Assembly: GCA_965200885.1 (NCBI GenBank)
Contig: OZ241737.1
Location: 62,001 to 126,000, forward strand
DNA length: 64,000 nt
Source: MPNP01 sp026710155
Lineage (GTDB): Bacteria; Pseudomonadota; Alphaproteobacteria; Rhodobacterales; Rhodobacteraceae
Direction: 5' to 3'
The number at the start of each line of letters is the position of its first letter. The first letter of the stretch is position 1. The notes beneath the pieces were generated by a model. The model saw nothing but the letters and a program-made list of their open reading frames with translations, did no database searches and was not told where the DNA came from. Positions 56,351 through 64,000 of this stretch are shown here, in pieces. Made by a program: the position numbers and the translations under genes.

Positions 56351-57601
56351 TTATCCGACAGCTCCTGATTCCTGAATCCGGTTTAACTCGTCCCCTGTGT
56401 AGCCCAACATCTCGGTTAATATTTCACTGGTATGCTCACCGAGCAAGGGGGAACGTACCACCTCGACCGGGCTATCGGATAGCTTGATCGGGCATCCAAC
56501 TGACAAGTATTTTCCTCTTTCTGGATGATCAACTTCGACTATTGTCCCGGTTTTTTTCAATCCCTCATCCTCAGCCAGCTCTTTCATCGAAAGAATTGGA
56601 CCAACGGGAATGTCAAGCGGGTTACATTCGTCCATGACCTCAAACTTTGTCTTGGTCATGGTCCATTGCTCGATTGTATCGAAAATCAAATCCAGCCTGG
56701 GCAGTCTTGCGGGGGGAGTGGCAAATTCGAGATCTTCCTTCCATTCGGGCTTGCCAATGAGATCACATATCCTGGGCCAAACAGCCGCTTGGGTAATAAA
56801 GTAGGTATAGGCATTGGGATCATTTTCCCATCCCTTGCATTTAAGTATTCTCCCTGGTTGCCCGCCTCCAGAATCATTACCGGCACGGGGTGTTGAATCA
56901 CCGAATGGAATTCCTTTCCCATGCTGGGAATATTCTGTCAAGGGACCCTTGTCCAACCTCTGCTGGTCCCTTAATTTTACCCGACAAAGGTTTAGTACCC
57001 CATCCTGCATTGGAGCAAGTATCTTCTGTCCTTTTCCGGTTGTTTGCCTCTGGATCAGGGCAACACAAATTCCAAGTGCCAGATGCAGACCGGTGCCGGA
57101 ATCACCGATTTGTGCGCCAGTCACCAATGGTACATCATCATTAAATCCCGTTGTCGAAGCAGAACCTCCGGCACATTGGGCAACATTTTCATAAACCTTG
57201 CAATCCTCGAACTTGCCCGGTCCAAATCCCTTGACTGAAGCCATGATCATTGTGGGATTCAATCGCTGGATGGTTTCCCAGCCAAAACCCATTCGATCCA
57301 AAGCACCAGGTGCAAAATTTTCAACCAGAACATCACATTCCTTGATCAACTTCGTCAAAACTTCTTTGCCAACCTCGTTCTTGGTATTCAAGGCTATGGA
57401 ACGCTTGTTGTGGTTCAACATGGTAAAATACAGGCTATCTGCCCCTGGAACATCGACCAATTGTTTTCTGGTGGCATCACCCACTCCCGGTCGTTCCACC
57501 TTGATTACATCTGCTCCAAACCAGGCAAGTAACTGGGTACAAGTCGGTCCCGACTGTACATGGGTAAAATCCAGTATCTTAATTCCCTCAAGCGCTTTCA
57601 T
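56351..57601 (-). CDS. frc: Formyl-CoA:oxalate-type CoA-transferase (class III)
   Basis: A 416-residue CaiB/BaiF-type CoA-transferase closely like formyl-CoA transferase. The catalytic aspartate is D167 in GAQIGDSGTGLHL. GILDFTHVQ-like KILDFTHVQSGPTCTQLL, VENFAPGALDRMGFGW and the glycine loop SGGGQPG with ILKCKGW also fit. Frc moves CoA from formyl-CoA to a carboxylate, classically oxalate. GAGGAG precedes the ATG. In this operon it would activate the imported acid with CoA and release formate. Substrate could be oxalate or a 2-hydroxyacid. Confidence 0.9.
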   Translation of the reverse strand: MKALEGIKILDFTHVQSGPTCTQLLAWFGADVIKVERPGVGDATRKQLVDVPGADSLYFTMLNHNKRSIALNTKNEVGKEVLTKLIKECDVLVENFAPGALDRMGFGWETIQRLNPTMIMASVKGFGPGKFEDCKVYENVAQCAGGSASTTGFNDDVPLVTGAQIGDSGTGLHLALGICVALIQRQTTGKGQKILAPMQDGVLNLCRVKLRDQQRLDKGPLTEYSQHGKGIPFGDSTPRAGNDSGGGQPGRILKCKGWENDPNAYTYFITQAAVWPRICDLIGKPEWKEDLEFATPPARLPRLDLIFDTIEQWTMTKTKFEVMDECNPLDIPVGPILSMKELAEDEGLKKTGTIVEVDHPERGKYLSVGCPIKLSDSPVEVVRSPLLGEHTSEILTEMLGYTGDELNRIQESGAVG

Positions 57602-57634
57602 GAATCACTATCTCCTCAACCAACAAGACTGTAA

Positions 57635-59368
57635 TTATTTGTACATAGTCTGTGCTTTGGTACCCGGGGCGTATTCGTTGGGATCTATCCAAACATTAAC
57701 CACGGCACATTTTCCGGTTTTGTGAATGGCTTCCCTGGCTCTTCGCAAGGCTGGTTGGAGCTCCGAGGCTTCTGATACCTCTTCACCATAACCACCGATC
57801 ATTTCACCAAACTTGCCAAATGGAACATCTCCCAGCTTGTTTCCTATGTCACCCCTGTTTTGACCATATTTGGTTATCTGACCGTATCTGATTTGGTTCA
57901 TGGCTGAATTGTTCCCGACTATTGCCAGGAATGGAGCTCCAAACCGCTGAGAGGTTTCCATGTCAAAAGAGGTCATGCCAAATGATCCATCACCATATAG
58001 ACAAACCACTTCCTTTTCCGGATGTGCCAGTTTTGCAGCCATTGAAAATCCGGTGCCAACACCCAGGGATCCCAGTGCACCGGGATCCATCCACTGTCCC
58101 GGGTTTCTTGGTCTGACAGCCTGTGCCGAGATGGTAACCACATCTCCCCCATCACCGATATAGATGGAGTTTTCGTCAAGAAACTCGTTGATTTCCCAAG
58201 CCAGCCTATAGGGATGTATCGGGGATTGGTCCGAAAGGAACAGAGGCATCAGCCTTTCCAATTTGGTTTTTTCAATTTCCCTCAGGCTTGTCAACCATTG
58301 CTTTCGTTGCTTTTTTTGGTCTGCTTTCATTCGACCCGATGCAGCATTCGCAACAGCCTTGAGAATGGCACCTGGATGTCCCGCTATCCCCAGGGATATG
58401 TCCCTGTTTTTGCCAACGGTCCGGTAATCAAGATCAATTTGAAGAAGTGTTGGTGCAGTAATTCTTTTGCCATAACCCATACGAAAATCAAATGGTGTGC
58501 CCACAATCAGTATGACATCAGCACCCTTGAAGGCATCTGATCGCGTTCTGTCAAAGCAATGGGGATCACCTTGTTTCATCATTCCACGCGCTGCCCCATT
58601 CATGTAGGCCGGAATTTCGAGAGCCTTGACGAAATCTATGCACTCCTGATGGGAATTCGAAGCCCATACCTGTTGTCCGAACAATACTGCCGGCCTTTCA
58701 GCATTGACCAGAATGTCGGCCATTCTTTCAATATCATCCGGATCACCTATTGACCTTACAGAGGCGCGATAACTTCCCGGTTCCGGTATTCTGGCCTGAC
58801 CCAAGGGAATTTCGGCATCAAGTATATCCCTGGGAATTTCCAGATAACTTGGGCCATAAGCACCTGTAAAGCATTCCCTTGCAGCCATGGAGATCATGTC
58901 GGCAATCCGTTCGGTGGAAAATACGCCCGAGGCGAATTTGGTAATGGGGGTCATCATATCCACATGGGGCAAATCCTGCAATGAACCCATTTTGTGTTGT
59001 GTCAAGGATGATTGCCCACCAATATGAAGAATCGGGCTTTCAGACCTGAAGGCCGTTGCAACTCCCGTCACGGCATTTGTACAACCCGGTCCGGCGGTCG
59101 TTACAACACACCCCAATTTGCCGGTTTGCCTAGCATAGCCATCGGCTGCATGTGCTGCTGTCTGCTCATGTCTGACATCCACAATCCTGATGCCTTCATC
59201 AATACAACCATCATAAATATCGATTATATGACCTCCACAGAGGGTGAAAATGGTATCCACACCCTCATTTCGGAGTGCTTTGGCAACCAAACGCCCCCCT
59301 GATACTATATCTGCATCAGTGCTTTTTTGTGCTAATGTATCGTGTGCTGTTTTGGAACTTGTATTCAT
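57635..59368 (-). CDS. ThDP-dependent lyase/decarboxylase, 2-hydroxyacyl-CoA lyase or oxalyl-CoA decarboxylase type
   Basis: A 577-residue enzyme with the three-domain acetolactate-synthase layout. The activating glutamate is E68 (RHEQTAAHAADGYAR). The ThDP/Mg motif starts with GDGSFGM (459) and ends NN (487-488). Beside frc, it recalls Oxc. But at the place where Oxalobacter Oxc has Tyr120-Glu121, I read Leu-Gln within SLQDLPHVDMM, more like acetolactate synthase and 2-hydroxyacyl-CoA lyase. The lyase cleaves 2-hydroxyacyl-CoA to formyl-CoA plus an aldehyde or ketone. The next gene upstream is GntR, 16 bp away. Confidence 0.8.
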   Translation of the reverse strand: MNTSSKTAHDTLAQKSTDADIVSGGRLVAKALRNEGVDTIFTLCGGHIIDIYDGCIDEGIRIVDVRHEQTAAHAADGYARQTGKLGCVVTTAGPGCTNAVTGVATAFRSESPILHIGGQSSLTQHKMGSLQDLPHVDMMTPITKFASGVFSTERIADMISMAARECFTGAYGPSYLEIPRDILDAEIPLGQARIPEPGSYRASVRSIGDPDDIERMADILVNAERPAVLFGQQVWASNSHQECIDFVKALEIPAYMNGAARGMMKQGDPHCFDRTRSDAFKGADVILIVGTPFDFRMGYGKRITAPTLLQIDLDYRTVGKNRDISLGIAGHPGAILKAVANAASGRMKADQKKQRKQWLTSLREIEKTKLERLMPLFLSDQSPIHPYRLAWEINEFLDENSIYIGDGGDVVTISAQAVRPRNPGQWMDPGALGSLGVGTGFSMAAKLAHPEKEVVCLYGDGSFGMTSFDMETSQRFGAPFLAIVGNNSAMNQIRYGQITKYGQNRGDIGNKLGDVPFGKFGEMIGGYGEEVSEASELQPALRRAREAIHKTGKCAVVNVWIDPNEYAPGTKAQTMYK

Positions 59369-59384
59369 TTCTGTCTTCTACTTT

Positions 59385-60068
59385 CTATTTTGAGGTATCT
59401 AAATTCTTCCAGGTCTTTCTGATATATTTTTCCAATCGCAAGGTATGTTCCCTTACCAGATTGGCTGCCTTCTCCGGTTGATTTGACTGAATTGCATTTA
59501 CTATTTTCGCATGATCGGAAATGGATTGTTCTGTTCGTGCCGGATCACGCATGGCATGTCTTCGTGCCGGCTCAATCTGGGCAAAAATGTCTTCACCGAT
59601 TTTCTTGAGCATCTTGCATTTCGACAGTTCCAGAATTTTTCGGTGAAACATGATGTTGGCTTCGGAGTAAACATCCTGATTTTCGGATGAACCCTTCACG
59701 CCTATCAACTCAAGTTCTTCCACTTCCCCCTGGCTAACTTGCCCACAAGCCAATCTTGCAGCCATGCTTTCAATCGCAGCCCATACCACGACCAACTCAG
59801 CCACCTCCTCGATGCTTCGTTTTTTGATAAAAACACCAATACGGGCCTTGATTTCGATAAGGCTTTCATTTTCAAGCCGGACAAGAGCTTCCCTGACAGG
59901 GGTTCTGGATATTCCCAGTTGCTGGGCAATTTTCCTCTCATCCAGACGCAAATCGGTATTCTTGCTGTATACATCCATCTCAAGGATGGCTTCCCGCAAC
60001 ACCTGATAAATACGTTCCTTCAAGGTGAACGTTTGTCGCAAAGGTTCCAAGTTGATCGAAGCATCCAT
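59385..60068 (-). CDS. GntR-family regulator with FCD domain
   Basis: A 227-residue FadR-subfamily regulator. N-terminal winged helix: LKERIYQVLREAILEM, LDERKIAQQLGISRTPVREALVRLE. The C-terminal FCD domain carries the metal/ligand residues in ANIMFHRKILELSKC and SISDHAKIVNAIQ. ATG 60068 (MDASINLEP) is preferred to a start at 60128. It heads the minus-strand operon, 16 bp before the ThDP lyase, so it probably represses its own operon until the substrate or a metabolite binds. Confidence 0.93.
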   Translation of the reverse strand: MDASINLEPLRQTFTLKERIYQVLREAILEMDVYSKNTDLRLDERKIAQQLGISRTPVREALVRLENESLIEIKARIGVFIKKRSIEEVAELVVVWAAIESMAARLACGQVSQGEVEELELIGVKGSSENQDVYSEANIMFHRKILELSKCKMLKKIGEDIFAQIEPARRHAMRDPARTEQSISDHAKIVNAIQSNQPEKAANLVREHTLRLEKYIRKTWKNLDTSK

Positions 60069-60098
60069 GATAAGGCTATCTAACAGTAAATTTTTTTC

Positions 60099-60108
60099 TG
60101 GTATACAA
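60099..60108. promoter_or_regulatory. Candidate GntR/FCD operator
   Basis: TGGTATACAA, 31 bp upstream of the GntR start codon, differs by one base from TTGTATACAA, the common FCD-type palindrome. It lies in an A+T-rich promoter-like stretch. Confidence 0.55.
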
Positions 60109-60128
60109 AAAACCAGATGCAAATTCAA

Positions 60129-60708
60129 GCATTACATAATGTTTTCGGTCGAAAATTTACATGACACGATAGCACTATTAATTTTTTTCTCATTTATTCA
60201 TCAATTATGTCCAATGATCTTCTTGTCATGTCATGGTATTTTGTTATTGCTGAAATTCATTGAGCATCACAGATATATCAGTTGTTTGATAAAAAACAGA
60301 ACTAATTCATAGATAAACCAGCGGGTGGGGCAATGATTTACCGTTGGGAATCATTCGATGGATATGATTCAGGACGGCCGAACAAAAAAACACAATTCAA
60401 AATTTCAAAATTGTGATATCCCCTCTGATCACTTTGCCGGTCACATTCTGACCTTGAAGTGGAAACACCATTCACAGTGAGTATGTCCAACTGAAAATTG
60501 TAATGAAACCATTTTCTGAGAGACCAGAAAAATACCCCCGAAGATTTGCTCTAAAGGTTATAGTAGATTTTCAGCAATTATCAGGATGAAGAACCGGCCA
60601 TGTTTTCCTGAAAACCTTTAAGGTTGTCACCTTGAGGTTTCTCTTTGCCAAAGTGCGGTGCAAGGATTGTTATGGTCACAACCAAGATCGGTTGAAGAGA
60701 AATTTTAC
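60129..60708. other. Region upstream of GntR and the ATPase relic
   Basis: A+T-rich at first, then more mixed, with no recognisable gene. No inverted-repeat or transposase-like pattern was confirmed. Confidence 0.4.
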
Positions 60709-61850
60709 ATGCACAAACCGGATATGGAAGGCCTGAAGGATTTTGCCCAAAGTTCTGACCGTGATTCGGCCCGTTTCTTTGTCGGGAGAGTGGATGTATT
60801 GGATAGTGTTACTTATGCTTGGGAATCCCGGAAGAAAAAATGGGGAAGTAGCGGCATTCAGTTCGGCTACCCGGGTTGTTCAGGATGCGCCAGGCGCCGG
60901 TAAGACTTCACTTGGCAATCATTTGAGAGCACAATGGGGAAAAGAGAAAAAGCATACGCCTCTGGTGGCAAGATTATCTATCGATACTCCGACCAACCCT
61001 CTGGCCGTGTTCAAGATAATCTGTGAGATTGTAAACCCGAAGGCTCTTGAAAAACTCAAGACCACCCAGTCCATTCAACATACTGCCGCGGGAGGTTTTG
61101 ATCAGATCATCAAGGCCGGGTATGAACGTCACTCATTCCGACAGGAGCTTCATGAGCCGGCTACTGAATGGATTGATCTCTGCCATGCATTGGTGACCAA
61201 GAATGGGACAGGCCGTCTGTCTACTGATTGATGAGGCACAGACGCTGGAACACGGTGGTTTTAAACTACTAAAGTAGATGTAAGAGGGCACACATGAGCT
61301 GCCGATTTTTCCACTTTTGTTGGGGTTGGGAAATACCGAAACCAGATTACAGAAAATGAAGTCAGGGAATTGTATACCAACTATTTTGATACTTATCGTA
61401 TCCAAGGTAATAATTGGTGCCGTGAGCAAATCATCAAGCAACTCCATGTTCTGGTCTGATGATTGGCCCTCGCACATGCACAATGCCCTAAAGGGGCTCT
61501 CTGTGGAACTTCTTCAGACCAAGGGCAATCTTCAGGAAACCAATATAAAGAAGGGTTTGGAACTGGCCCGAACTTATCGTGAAAACTATCATGCAAAAAG
61601 GAAGGGGACATTTTTCAATAAATCCATACCATTTCTCGGGCTTTTTCTAACTGATCCACCCACGGGCACTTCCATAGCTGCCCACAAAATTGATGAACAC
61701 ATCCTGAATGTCCAAAAGAAGGCGGCATTGCTGGGGGACAGAAAAATGGCGAAGCAACCTGCGAAAGTAATATTGAATCATTTGTTGCATCAGGGATTTA
61801 TCCAACCTGATATGCAAGACAATTATACCTGTCCCATATCATCGCTTTGA
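60709..61850 (+). pseudogene. Broken AAA-family ATPase, second copy
   Basis: Pieces in several frames form one ATPase. MHKPDMEGLKDFAQSSD and FFVGRVDVLDSV are N-terminal; another frame gives Walker A in VVQDAPGAGKTSL; a third gives Walker B LLIDEAQTLEHGG; then LLLGLGNTETRLQ; the C-terminal part reads WPSHMHNALKGLSVELL, ARTYRENYHAKR, then HLLHQGFI near the end. Two or more frameshifts and in-frame stops separate them. The same general family, with its N-terminal half missing, lies broken at 24265-25157. It is probably a mobile or defence-linked ATPase; its role is unknown. Confidence 0.75.
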
Positions 61851-62282
61851 ACCTGGTGCTTGAAGCAAGCCGGAATGATCGACCCTTTTGAAATCGCTGG
61901 AAAAACCATTCCAGCCTCAACTGATCCAGCAACAGGCTGAAAGAATTCCAATCCTCCACAATTCAACAACCAAAGGTGTGTATTGGGATATTAGTCTTAA
62001 TTCACATTTTTCTTGATTTTGCTTCAGGTCTGACTGGTAGAGAATGATAGTAAACCATGGTTAATGCGATATATGCCATTACCCTCGATTATATGGGCTC
62101 ATACCATCAAAATAATCTAGACCGAATAATTTTATAATGAAGTAACCTCAGTTGAAAAAAATTCCAAATGTTACTATTTCCTTCTAAGCATCCAGAATTG
62201 TTTGATAAACTGAATTGGTTATTGGATATTTCAGGAATTGTATCCCTTTTAAAGGTCTGAATTGTTTGGAGAGGATAATTAA
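61851..62282. other. Gap with no supported gene
   Basis: About 430 bp, becoming A+T-rich toward the DUF1178 gene. No gene or hairpin recognised; the end should contain a promoter. Confidence 0.45.
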
Positions 62283-62738
62283 ATGATCAAGTTTTCATTG
62301 TCCTGTGAGAATAGCCACATTTTTGAAAGCTGGTTCGAATCCAACAACGCTTTCGATACATTGTATTCCAAGGGGTTGCTGACATGCCCAATCTGCAACT
62401 CGACACAGGTCGGCAAAAATATCATGTCACCCAATATTGTTGGCAAGCTCAATCCCTCCAAAGAAGAAAGCAAGCCACAAGAAAATGACGAGAAAATCGA
62501 CCTTCAAAAGCCTCTTTCAAAATATGAGGAAGCCCTCCAGACTCTTAAACAGGAAGTGGAAAAGAATTCCGAGTATGTGGGCAAGGATTTCGTTGATCAA
62601 GCACGAATGATGTTCCAGAGCGAAACCGAAAAACGGTCAATTCACGGCGAAGCTTCCATCAAGGAGGCCAAGGAACTTGTGGAAGAAGGCGTTCCAGTAA
62701 TGCCACTTCCGTGGCCTTCTATAACAAACACCAATTAA
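62283..62738 (+). CDS. DUF1178 family protein
   Basis: A 151-residue cytoplasmic protein of the DUF1178 family, common in alphaproteobacteria. The N-terminal segment IKFSLSCENSHIFESWFESN with LLTCPICNSTQVGKNIMSPNI carries a CxxC pair, a zinc-ribbon-like feature. The C-terminal half has KYEEALQTLKQEVEKNSEYVGKDF and EASIKEAKELVEEGVPVMPLP. Function is unknown. GGAGAGG precedes the ATG. Confidence 0.93.
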   Translation: MIKFSLSCENSHIFESWFESNNAFDTLYSKGLLTCPICNSTQVGKNIMSPNIVGKLNPSKEESKPQENDEKIDLQKPLSKYEEALQTLKQEVEKNSEYVGKDFVDQARMMFQSETEKRSIHGEASIKEAKELVEEGVPVMPLPWPSITNTN

Positions 62739-62909
62739 ACTTTCAGATTTTTCCAAACAACTTGGTTGTTTGGTAATTTCACTTACCCTTTCATCAACAA
62801 AGATTGATTTGCTTACAACAACCAGCAAGATTTTTGACAAACAACAATGAATATTAATCCAGTAGATCGATTTGTATATGCCCATTGGCTGAAATTCCGG
62901 GAATAGGCT

Positions 62910-64000
62910 GTGGCCAGAATTGTAATGAAATTTGGTGGTACCTCCGTTGCTGATATTGAGCGTATGCGTATTGCGGCTTTCTACATCAAGGAAGAAGTTG
63001 ACAAAGGCAATGAGGTCATCGTTATTGTTTCGGCCATGGCAGGAGAAACCAACAAGTTGGTGGAAACCGTCAACTCTGCATCCTCATTTTTTGATGCCAG
63101 GGAATATGATGCTGTGGTTTCTTCAGGTGAAAATGTAACCTCGGGAATCATGGCCCTGATTTTGCAAGACATGAACATTCCAGCCCGTAGCTGGCAAGGG
63201 TGGCAAGTACCGATCACAACATCGTCCACTCATAGTTCGGCCCGTATCAAGGATATTTGTACGCAAAACGTGAAAGCCAAGTTTGACGAAGGGCTCAAAG
63301 TCGCTGTGGTGGCCGGATTCCAGGGTATGAGTGAAGAAAACCGAATTACCACTTTGGGACGGGGTGGTTCCGACCTGACGGCTGTTGCTTTTGCCGCCAA
63401 ATTTGACTGTGAGCGATGTGATATATTCACTGATGTCGATGGAGTTTATACTGCTGATCCCAGAATTGTATTCAAAGCGAGAAAACTTAACAGGATTTCC
63501 TACGATGAGATGCTGGAGCTGGCATCTCTAGGGGCCAAGGTCTTGCAGACCAGATCGGTTCAAATGGCAATGGCACATCAAGTACCGGTTTATGTACGAT
63601 CCAGTTTTACGGGAAAGCCAGGAACTTTGGTCTGTAGTGAGGACGAGAAAATGGAAAACAGAACAATTTCAGGAATTGCCCATTCACGGGATGAAGCAAA
63701 AATATCAATAATATCGGTTGCCGATCGCCCGGGCATAGCCGCAACGATATTTGGTGCCTTGTCAGATCATGGTGTAATCGTGGACATGATTGTCCAGAAT
63801 ATCTCTGAAAGTGGTCGAACGGATATTACTTTTTCCTGTCCCTTGGAACAATCAGCTCTGGCTGAAAAAGCCTTGTTAGAGGCCAAGGAAAAGAATCTGG
63901 TGAATTTTCATGAGATCTTGCAGGATCTGGAAGTTTGCAAGGTTTCTGTCGTGGGTATAGGCATGCGGTCACAATCGGGTGTTGCAGCCAAAATGTTCTC
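62910..64000 (+). CDS. lysC: Aspartate kinase, 3' end outside the window
   Basis: Aspartokinase phosphorylates aspartate at the head of the lysine, threonine, methionine and diaminopimelate pathways. The GTG start reads ARIVMKFGGTSVADIERM. KFGGTS and the TTLGRGGSDLTAVAFAA segment are the active site, FTDVDGVYTADPR follows, and the first ACT domain begins near ISIISVADRPGIAATIF. 363 codons are seen here, intact, and the frame continues off the right edge. It is the alphaproteobacterial feedback-type enzyme. Confidence 0.96.
   Translation, partial: MARIVMKFGGTSVADIERMRIAAFYIKEEVDKGNEVIVIVSAMAGETNKLVETVNSASSFFDAREYDAVVSSGENVTSGIMALILQDMNIPARSWQGWQVPITTSSTHSSARIKDICTQNVKAKFDEGLKVAVVAGFQGMSEENRITTLGRGGSDLTAVAFAAKFDCERCDIFTDVDGVYTADPRIVFKARKLNRISYDEMLELASLGAKVLQTRSVQMAMAHQVPVYVRSSFTGKPGTLVCSEDEKMENRTISGIAHSRDEAKISIISVADRPGIAATIFGALSDHGVIVDMIVQNISESGRTDITFSCPLEQSALAEKALLEAKEKNLVNFHEILQDLEVCKVSVVGIGMRSQSGVAAKMF

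Noticed and set aside
57635..59368. Firm call as oxalyl-CoA decarboxylase
   Set aside because: The neighbouring frc favours it, but the Tyr-Glu pair expected from Oxalobacter Oxc is not seen, so the call is kept open between Oxc and 2-hydroxyacyl-CoA lyase types.

Overview
The window looks like chromosome of a free-living, AT-leaning alphaproteobacterium, probably marine. The evidence is the alphaproteobacterial style of the IalB-like protein, the NDUFA9-type protein, the DUF1178 protein, the SoeABC-type sulfite dehydrogenase, the TAXI-TRAP and tripartite tricarboxylate transporters, and a GST-queG-SDR operon. I cannot assign an order. Coding density is moderate. Many gaps hold decayed genes that are visibly richer in G+C than the backbone.

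Layout. 1-10.5 kb: leuCD (minus), an IalB-like protein, rlmN, two L,D-transpeptidase-like enzymes around a CAP-domain lipoprotein, a small secreted protein, a GST-queG-SDR operon and a phasin-like protein. 10.6-15.2 kb: soeABC. 15.2-17.4 kb: accessory DNA with a short TIR element, a 70-bp tandem repeat and an auto-inhibited Fic protein. 17.4-23.4 kb: gltBD. 23.4-25.4 kb: a possible transposase scrap and a broken AAA ATPase. 25.5-28.8 kb: uppP, an NDUFA9-like protein, tRNA-Leu(CAG) and an RNase D-like exonuclease. 28.9-36.8 kb: the envelope/nitrogen-PTS locus (kdsD, lptA, lptB, hpf, ptsN), in which lptC and rpoN are not visible and foreign DNA sits instead. 36.8-39.1 kb: a second accessory block with a Uma2 relic and a complete MITE. 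39.1-47.2 kb: a kinase-like phosphotransferase, a TAXI-TRAP/sulfatase operon with a divergent LysR regulator, DUF805 and rhomboid proteins. 47.2-49.5 kb: a pRiA4b ORF-3-like relic and an AlbA_2/Schlafen-type protein. 49.5-60.1 kb: a long minus-strand operon, GntR - ThDP lyase - formyl-CoA transferase - formyl-THF-type hydrolase/transferase - fhs - TTT transporter, that appears to take up an organic acid and pass its C1 unit as formyl-CoA or formate to tetrahydrofolate. 60.1-64 kb: a second broken AAA ATPase, DUF1178 and the 5' part of lysC.

The most unusual signal is a pair of paralogous, exported, cysteine-containing proteins at 33 kb and 37.5 kb. Each has an uninterrupted C9 tract a few codons after a well-placed start codon, inside the signal peptide. 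As read here both tracts throw the gene out of frame. One would be restored by C8 or C11, the other by C10 or C7. This is the architecture of phase-variable (contingency) genes, and the two copies also share a 25-bp upstream box. Other points of note are a 205-bp MITE with a perfect 9-bp target duplication, repeats upstream of fic that may act as an operator array, and the formyl-CoA operon whose lyase lacks residues expected of a true oxalyl-CoA decarboxylase.
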